From: Segatella hominis
GTDB lineage: Bacteria; Bacteroidota; Bacteroidia; Bacteroidales; Bacteroidaceae
Length of the DNA stretch: 64,000 bases
Assembly: GCF_019249725.2 (NCBI RefSeq)
Contig: NZ_CP137559.1
Location: forward strand, 1,345,501 to 1,409,500
Reading direction: 5' to 3'
Part shown: positions 59,478-64,000 of the stretch, in pieces
Position numbering within the stretch: the stretch's first letter is position 1
How the letters are laid out: the number at the start of each line of letters is the position of its first letter
Made by a program: the position numbers and the translations under genes
The notes under the pieces: model-generated
Told to the model about the DNA's origin: nothing
The model's input: only the letters and a program-made list of their open reading frames with translations
The model's database searches: none

Positions 59478-60539
59478 ATGAAGAAATTGGGACTTATATT
59501 AAGCATAGGGTTCATCACATCCTTGCCCACTTGGAGCCAAGGAGCCAAAAGCATCCGGATAACGGAGGTGATGACCAACAACCGTACAAGCATTGTGGAT
59601 GAGTACGGTGCACATAAATCATGGGTGGAACTATCCAATTCCTCGTTTACAACCTACAACATTCGCGGTATGTTCCTGACTACCGACCGGAGAGTTCTCG
59701 ACAAAAAGATGTCGCCCGAAGAACGGCGAAAGCTGATGTGCCCTCTGCCGAACAACGAGCCTCGCACAACCTTGGCTGGCAAGAAAAGTGTGATTATCTA
59801 CGACCGGTATATCTGGCATGAAGATTCGGAAGAAACATGCCCAGACTGTTTTCCTAAGGGAAGAGGACACTTCAGATGGTTGAGCGAAGGTACAGGACCT
59901 TTCCAACTGAAACTCGGATTGGTTCCTCTCAAGAAAATCGCAGATGCATTCCATGAAAAAAACAACTGGATTGCTCTCTACGATGGTAATGCTGTAGATC
60001 TGATAGACTCTATCAGTATTCCGTGGTTGGCAGCAGACCAATCCTATGCTCTGACCAGCGATTTCAAGACTTGGAAGATTAGTAAAGCGGATGAAGTAAC
60101 TCCCGGTTATTTGCCTCTGAGCACCGGGCTCAGCAAACCCCAGATGCTCAAGAAAACAGATCCTCACGGCTACGGTATTGCCATTCTCTCCATGGGCATC
60201 GTCTTCTCCTGCCTTGCCCTCCTCTTCATCTTCTTCTGGGCTTTCGGCGCTTACATGAAGCACAAACAGCGTATTGCACGTGCCACGGAGAAACATGCCA
60301 ACCTATTGTATAAGACTGGTAAGAAAACCCTTGAAGTGACATCAGAAATCAGTCACAAAACCAACGTGATACTCAAGGATGGTTTGACAACTAAGGGTAT
60401 TGACAAGGAAATCTATATGGCTGTCATTTCATTGGCGCTAAAAGAGTATCTGGAGGATGTACATGATATTGAATCCGGTATCATCACCATCAAACCAAAA
60501 CAGACAAGATGGAATGCCCCGAATTTTAATAATAAGTGA
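59478..60539 (+). CDS. Decarboxylase delta (OadG-like) subunit with exported N-terminal domain
   Basis: A 353-residue protein with three parts. After a signal peptide (MKKLGLILSIGFITSLPTWS) comes a periplasmic domain like the lamin-tail (LTD) fold (IRITEVMTNNRTSIVDEYGAH ... WVELSN, about 25-200). One membrane segment follows (about 230-260, GYGIAILSMGIVFSCLALLF), then a cytoplasmic tail ending DKEIYMAVISLALKEY and IESGIITIKPKQ. The membrane segment and tail match OadG/MmdD, which anchors the carboxyltransferase to the beta subunit. The tail is duplicated in the small peptide at 47598. The large exported domain is unusual and its role unknown. Confidence 0.75.
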   Translation: MKKLGLILSIGFITSLPTWSQGAKSIRITEVMTNNRTSIVDEYGAHKSWVELSNSSFTTYNIRGMFLTTDRRVLDKKMSPEERRKLMCPLPNNEPRTTLAGKKSVIIYDRYIWHEDSEETCPDCFPKGRGHFRWLSEGTGPFQLKLGLVPLKKIADAFHEKNNWIALYDGNAVDLIDSISIPWLAADQSYALTSDFKTWKISKADEVTPGYLPLSTGLSKPQMLKKTDPHGYGIAILSMGIVFSCLALLFIFFWAFGAYMKHKQRIARATEKHANLLYKTGKKTLEVTSEISHKTNVILKDGLTTKGIDKEIYMAVISLALKEYLEDVHDIESGIITIKPKQTRWNAPNFNNK

Positions 60540-60558
60540 AGAGTGAAGAATTCAATAG
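60536..60558 (+). repeat. 23-bp GTGAAGAGTGAAGAA repeat, intergenic copy
   Basis: GTGAAGAGTGAAGAATTCAA and the next three bases recur with one change inside the coding sequence at 60791-60813. This copy includes the stop codon of the delta-like gene. Confidence 0.75.
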
Positions 60559-60598
60559 CTTTACTGATTCAAAATATAAATATTAAAGATTTAAAACT

Positions 60599-61075
60599 AT
60601 GACAAAGTATCAATATACTGTCAAGGGTGTCGATTACGAAGTCGAAATCCAAGACATCGAAGGCAATATCGCTAACGTGACCGTGAATGGAATCCCATTC
60701 GAAGTGGAAATGAAGCAACCTGTAAAAGCCGGTAAGCAGAAAGTGAAATTAAGTGAAGAAAGAAGAGCAGAAGGAAGTAAAGAACGAAGAGTGAAGAGTG
60801 AAGAATCCAATAGTTCTTCTGCCTCTGCAGCAAGTACAAGTTCGGCACCAACGGCAGCAGCCGGTAAGCCTGTGGTAGCCCCTCTGCCTGGTACGATTAA
60901 CGAAATCAAGGTGAAGGTAGGCGACAAGGTGAATGCTGGAGATACGGTTGTCATCCTTGAAGCCATGAAGATGCAGAATAATATCGAGGCTGAAACTTCC
61001 GGAACCATCACAAGTATCAACGTGAACAAGGGCGATGCCGTGATGGAAGGCGATACGTTAGTAACCATTAAATAG
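60599..61075 (+). CDS. Biotin carboxyl carrier protein of the decarboxylase, copy 2
   Basis: A 158-residue carrier with the same plan as the one at 47758: N-terminal domain (1-45), linker, biotinyl domain with EAMKMQN (K124 carries biotin). The linker differs: residues about 52-74 are a charged stretch (SEERRAEGSKERRVKSEES) encoded by a 23-bp repeat that also occurs in the gap just upstream, so a mobile or expanding repeat seems to have entered the gene in frame. The Ala/Ser-rich remainder looks normal. It lies seven bases before the beta subunit. Confidence 0.88.
   Translation: MTKYQYTVKGVDYEVEIQDIEGNIANVTVNGIPFEVEMKQPVKAGKQKVKLSEERRAEGSKERRVKSEESNSSSASAASTSSAPTAAAGKPVVAPLPGTINEIKVKVGDKVNAGDTVVILEAMKMQNNIEAETSGTITSINVNKGDAVMEGDTLVTIK
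60791..60813 (+). repeat. 23-bp GTGAAGAGTGAAGAA repeat, copy inside the carrier gene
   Basis: Matches 60536-60558 in 22 of 23 bases; in frame within the linker of the biotin carrier. Confidence 0.75.
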
Positions 61076-61082
61076 ATAGCTT

Positions 61083-62231
61083 ATGGATTTCATCATACAA
61101 AACTTTCATGAGTTCCTGACCTATACGGGCTTTGCCAACGCCACGGCAGGAAATCTCATCATGATTTTAGTGGGAGCCATCTTCATCTGGCTCGCCATCA
61201 AGAAGGATTTCGAACCATTGCTTCTCGTACCTATCGGACTGGGCATCATCCTTGGCAACATCCCATTCCGTGCTGACGCAGGACTCGAAATCGGTCTTTA
61301 CGAGGACAACTCCGTACTCAATATTTTCTATCAGGGAGTAAAACAGGGATGGTATCCGCCACTCGTCTTTTTGGGTATTGGAGCTATGACAGACTTCTCG
61401 GCACTCATCAGCAATCCGAAACTGATTCTTATCGGAGCCGCCGCCCAGTTTGGTATTTTCGGAGCATACATGATAGCCTTAGCTTTAGGTTTCGAGCCTA
61501 ATCAGGCTGCAGGTATTGCCATCATTGGAGGAGCCGACGGACCTACCGCCATCTTCCTCTCCAGCAAGTTGAGTCCAAATCTGATGGGAGCCATTGCGGT
61601 TTGTGCCTACTCCTACATGGCGTTAGTGCCTGTGATTCAGCCACCTTTGATGCGACTTCTTACCACCAAGAAAGAGCGTGTCATCAAGATGAAACCAGCT
61701 CGCCAAGTAAGTCAGACCGAGAAGATACTCTTCCCTATCATCGGTTTATTGCTTACCACTTTTATCGTGCCAAGCGGTTTGCCACTACTCGGTATGCTTT
61801 TCTTCGGAAATCTCCTGAAAGAGAGTGGCAAGACAACAAGACTCGCCAAGACAGCTGGCAGCAGCCTGAACGACATCGTGGTGATGCTCCTCGGTCTGAC
61901 AGTAGGATGTTCCACCCAGGCATCAGAATTTCTGACCCTCAATACCATCAAGATTTTCGCCCTTGGTGCCTTGGCATTCATTATAGCCTCAGCAAGCGGC
62001 ATTCTCTTTGTGAAACTGATGAACCTGTTCTTGCCGAAAGACAAGAAACTGAATCCGCTGATCGGTAATGCTGGCGTGAGCGCTGTGCCAATGAGTGCCC
62101 GCATCTCCAACAATCTCGGTTTGGAATACGACCGCCACAACTTCCTGCTCATGCACGCTATGGGACCAAATGTGGCAGGTGTTATCGGTTCGGCAGTAGC
62201 AGCCGGCGCCTTGCTCGGCTTCCTGAATTAA
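61083..62231 (+). CDS. Sodium-pumping decarboxylase beta subunit (OadB/MmdB family)
   Basis: A 382-residue membrane protein with about nine to ten hydrophobic segments. Family motifs are FLGIGAMTDFSALISNP (near 95-111), IAIIGGADGPTAIFLSSKLSP (with the catalytic aspartate in GGADGPT, near 147-153) and GNAGVSAVPMSARISN near the end. It decarboxylates carboxybiotin and uses the energy to move Na+ out. In this window it completes the methylmalonyl-CoA decarboxylase, of which alpha, the epsilon-like peptide and one carrier are 13-15 kb to the left. Confidence 0.9.
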   Translation: MDFIIQNFHEFLTYTGFANATAGNLIMILVGAIFIWLAIKKDFEPLLLVPIGLGIILGNIPFRADAGLEIGLYEDNSVLNIFYQGVKQGWYPPLVFLGIGAMTDFSALISNPKLILIGAAAQFGIFGAYMIALALGFEPNQAAGIAIIGGADGPTAIFLSSKLSPNLMGAIAVCAYSYMALVPVIQPPLMRLLTTKKERVIKMKPARQVSQTEKILFPIIGLLLTTFIVPSGLPLLGMLFFGNLLKESGKTTRLAKTAGSSLNDIVVMLLGLTVGCSTQASEFLTLNTIKIFALGALAFIIASASGILFVKLMNLFLPKDKKLNPLIGNAGVSAVPMSARISNNLGLEYDRHNFLLMHAMGPNVAGVIGSAVAAGALLGFLN

Positions 62232-62246
62232 AATTCTCAAATAATA

Positions 62247-62280
62247 AGAGGATATGTCATAAGGCTATGATACATCCTCT
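62247..62280 (+). terminator. Terminator of the second decarboxylase operon
   Basis: Stem AGAGGATATGTCATA/TATGATACATCCTCT with mismatches, followed by TTTTTCG. Confidence 0.8.
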
Positions 62281-62362
62281 TTTTCGTTTCACCAGAGATT
62301 CAGACGAATAAAATTGCGCCATGTACTTATGGCACACCTTTATACTATATTTATAAAAGAAA

Positions 62363-62407
62363 TCTGGCAAGATCCGATACTCAAAATTTGTATCGAATCT
62401 TGCCAGA
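62363..62407 (-). terminator. Terminator of the DUF4738-type lipoprotein gene
   Basis: About 18 base pairs (TCTGGCAAGATCCGATAC with GTATCGAATCTTGCCAGA, one mismatch); T-rich on the minus strand afterwards. Confidence 0.8.
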
Positions 62408-62436
62408 AGCTATATCTGATAAAGAACTATTTCTGA

Positions 62437-63276
62437 TTAAACAGAAAGAATTTCCAGTTTTCCCTGATAAGAAACCACGATTTTAACCTGATAACTCAGC
62501 GAACTGTCAGGCATGGCCAAGACAGCCAGGTAATGAATCCCCTTTTCGTCTATCCTCTCAAAGAGCAGGTCACTCAACACAGCCTGTTCCAAGAAAGATT
62601 CAGGCACCTTTTTCCCAAAATCTTTCTTTTTGAAATCATGAGAGAAAAGTTTGTTGGCACCATGGAACACGTTGAGATTGATAATATTGTCGAAATAGAC
62701 ATTATCCACCTGCACTCCATCATCGTTCATCGAACTCTTAAACACCTTGTAAGTAGTAGGATTCACCTGAACATACAGATGGTATCTGTTCTCCCCATGC
62801 GAAACAATCGTATCACGCTTGATAAGCTGATTCTGATTGAGCGCTATGGTTTTCTCCTGCTGGAAAGCCTTCAGGTAAGTTTTATCAGAAGTCTTGGTCA
62901 ACTTGATTACATCACCACTTGGACTCTTGAACTCGAATAAGTGAGCCGCCTGTTTCAGGATAGGATATTTCACATCTCGGGCACCTTTCATGATCAAAGT
63001 ATCGCCATAAATGCAGAAATATACGGGTTGGCTCGTCGAATCAGGATAATAAATCGTATCTCCCTTTACTCTGAAAGCCACATCCTCATCGTCCTCATTA
63101 AGCCAGATGCCCTGCAACAATTCCTTAGCGCGAGTATCTTCCTTAGGGGTAGAATTCGGACTGGCCTTCTTGCCACAACTGGCAGCAACAGAGAGTCCAC
63201 ATAGCAATGCCATCATCAAAGAATGCCTCTTGATCAGATAAAGCACTCCTTGAATATCTGTAATTTTGCTGTTCAT
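62437..63276 (-). CDS. DUF4738-type lipoprotein of unknown function
   Basis: About 279 residues with a lipoprotein signal; the lipid-bearing cysteine is in VAASCGKK. The body is beta-rich, with WLNEDDEDVAFRVKGDTIYYPDS (early) and LSYQVKIVVSYQGKLEILSV (end), resembling the DUF4738 family found in Prevotella and Bacteroides. The start is uncertain: ATG at 63276 or 63288 leave a short leader from the promoter at 63303. No neighbour suggests a role. Confidence 0.65.
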   Translation of the reverse strand: MNSKITDIQGVLYLIKRHSLMMALLCGLSVAASCGKKASPNSTPKEDTRAKELLQGIWLNEDDEDVAFRVKGDTIYYPDSTSQPVYFCIYGDTLIMKGARDVKYPILKQAAHLFEFKSPSGDVIKLTKTSDKTYLKAFQQEKTIALNQNQLIKRDTIVSHGENRYHLYVQVNPTTYKVFKSSMNDDGVQVDNVYFDNIINLNVFHGANKLFSHDFKKKDFGKKVPESFLEQAVLSDLLFERIDEKGIHYLAVLAMPDSSLSYQVKIVVSYQGKLEILSV

Positions 63277-63302
63277 ATCATCACACATTAATTATTTAGG
63301 GA

Positions 63303-63334
63303 CAAAGATAATACTTTTCTACGATATGACAAAA
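63303..63334 (-). promoter_or_regulatory. Promoter of the DUF4738-type gene
   Basis: Minus-strand TATCTTTG (plus 63303-63310) and TTTG (plus 63330-63333), 19 bases apart. Confidence 0.75.
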
Positions 63335-63381
63335 CATTTTCAACTATTTATATCTTCAAGTATTTTTTTTCCTTAAAATTA

Positions 63382-63412
63382 TTGGTCAGTTTCATTTTTT
63401 TCACTAACTTTG
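63382..63412 (+). promoter_or_regulatory. Promoter of the HU-CCDC81 gene, giving a leaderless mRNA
   Basis: TTG (63382-63384), 20 bases, TAACTTTG (63405-63412). The GTG start codon follows five bases later. Confidence 0.75.
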
Positions 63413-63417
63413 CAGTC

Positions 63418-64000
63418 GTGAATGAACTAGAAAGACATATCGAAATCCTACTTCTGAGCAACGATTGCGTGATTGTCCCTGATTTTGGGGGCTTCATGGC
63501 TCACCACGTAGATGCACGTTATGATGGCAGAGACAACATGTTTTTGCCACCATTGAGAACCGTTGGCTTCAATCCACAGTTGAAGATGAACGATTCCCTT
63601 TTGGCGCAATCTTACGTAGAAGCATACGACATCAGTTACCCAGAAGCTATCGACCGCCTTGCCAACGAGGTGGCCGAAATCCGTCAGCGCCTGGAAAATG
63701 AAGGCAAGTATGAAATCAACAATATCGGTACTATATATCTCAACGAAGACGGCAATTATACTTTTGAGCCTTGCGAGGCTGGCATTCTGACCCCTAACTA
63801 TTATGGTTTGGGCGGATTCGACATGCTTCCTCTCAGCGCCCAGGAAAATGAACCTACAGTTACGCTTGAGAAGACTAACAGCACCAATATTGCAGAAAAT
63901 ATAGAGATAAATCAAGAAGAAAAACAGGCAGAACCTGTTGTGGCATTACAGAATGCGACAGCAAATTCTGTATTTGACGTAAATGACGATGACGAAAAGC
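63418..64000 (+). CDS. HU-CCDC81-type protein, N-terminal part
   Basis: The gene runs off the right edge; 194 codons are seen. The N-terminus carries the bacterial HU-CCDC81 domain pair: ILLLSNDCVIVPDFGGFMAHH (about 8-28), NDSLLAQSYVEAYDISYPEA (about 59-78) and a second, HU-like strand set (YEINNIGTIYLNEDG, about 99-113). Full-length members usually have a membrane segment and a C-terminal SPOR domain that binds peptidoglycan; here that part is outside the window. The start is GTG at 63418, since it precedes all conserved residues and no earlier ATG is in frame. The function is linked to the cell envelope, by family only. Confidence 0.8.
   Translation, partial: MNELERHIEILLLSNDCVIVPDFGGFMAHHVDARYDGRDNMFLPPLRTVGFNPQLKMNDSLLAQSYVEAYDISYPEAIDRLANEVAEIRQRLENEGKYEINNIGTIYLNEDGNYTFEPCEAGILTPNYYGLGGFDMLPLSAQENEPTVTLEKTNSTNIAENIEINQEEKQAEPVVALQNATANSVFDVNDDDEK

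Overview
The window reads as chromosome of a Bacteroidales bacterium, most like Prevotella/Segatella (copri group). Reasons: almost every promoter that can be found has the Bacteroidota form (TTG or TTTG, 19-21 bp, TAnnTTTG); there is an nqr operon, a type IX secretion plug protein, surface-type lipoproteins, a TonB receptor with a carboxypeptidase-like N-terminal domain, an HU-CCDC81 protein, and a sodium-pumping methylmalonyl-CoA decarboxylase of the kind used for propionate formation. Assignment to genus is inference; no 16S gene is present.

Layout. 0-9 kb: nqrCBA (minus), a very large TamB-like protein (plus), a lipoprotein, and a degenerate sugar-isomerase cupin. 9-17 kb is the accessory part: a metallophosphoesterase pair, then a 3,272-bp palindrome made of two head-on copies of an IS3-family element with 32-bp and 22-bp repeat arrays at its centre, a TPR protein, and a complete group II intron sitting just past the terminator of a tRNA-Asp operon. 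17-27 kb: three tRNA operons (Asp x3; Lys/Arg x6; Glu x2 plus Ser) driven by nearly the same promoter, with recR, a glycosyltransferase, cstA, a GHL10 glycoside hydrolase and the T9SS plug gene between them. 27-40 kb: a serpin, rplU-rpmA, serS, a fused NfnA/NfnB-type oxidoreductase, two small unknown proteins, and a MFS/HlyD/TolC efflux operon followed by an AraC regulator. 40-46 kb: two PLP enzymes of sulfur amino acid metabolism and a TonB receptor. 46-64 kb is core metabolism: a methylmalonyl-CoA decarboxylase split over two loci, pstS and pstB facing away from a shared operator-like palindrome, a threonine operon (thrA, an ApgM-type presumptive homoserine kinase, thrC), pgk, a YidE-type transporter, a lipoprotein and the start of an HU-CCDC81 gene.

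How the parts work together. Nqr and the decarboxylase both move sodium out, so the window holds two halves of a sodium economy. The decarboxylase is encoded as alpha + a 49-residue epsilon-like peptide + biotin carrier at 46-48 kb and delta-like + second biotin carrier + beta at 59-62 kb. The most unusual structures are the perfect IS palindrome with its 32-bp periodic array, the common stable-RNA promoter module, two apparently leaderless mRNAs, an FdtA-like cupin without its catalytic histidines, and an operator-like inverted repeat between pstS and pstB, whose permease genes are absent from the window. I see no CRISPR array, prophage, rRNA or recognisable defence system.
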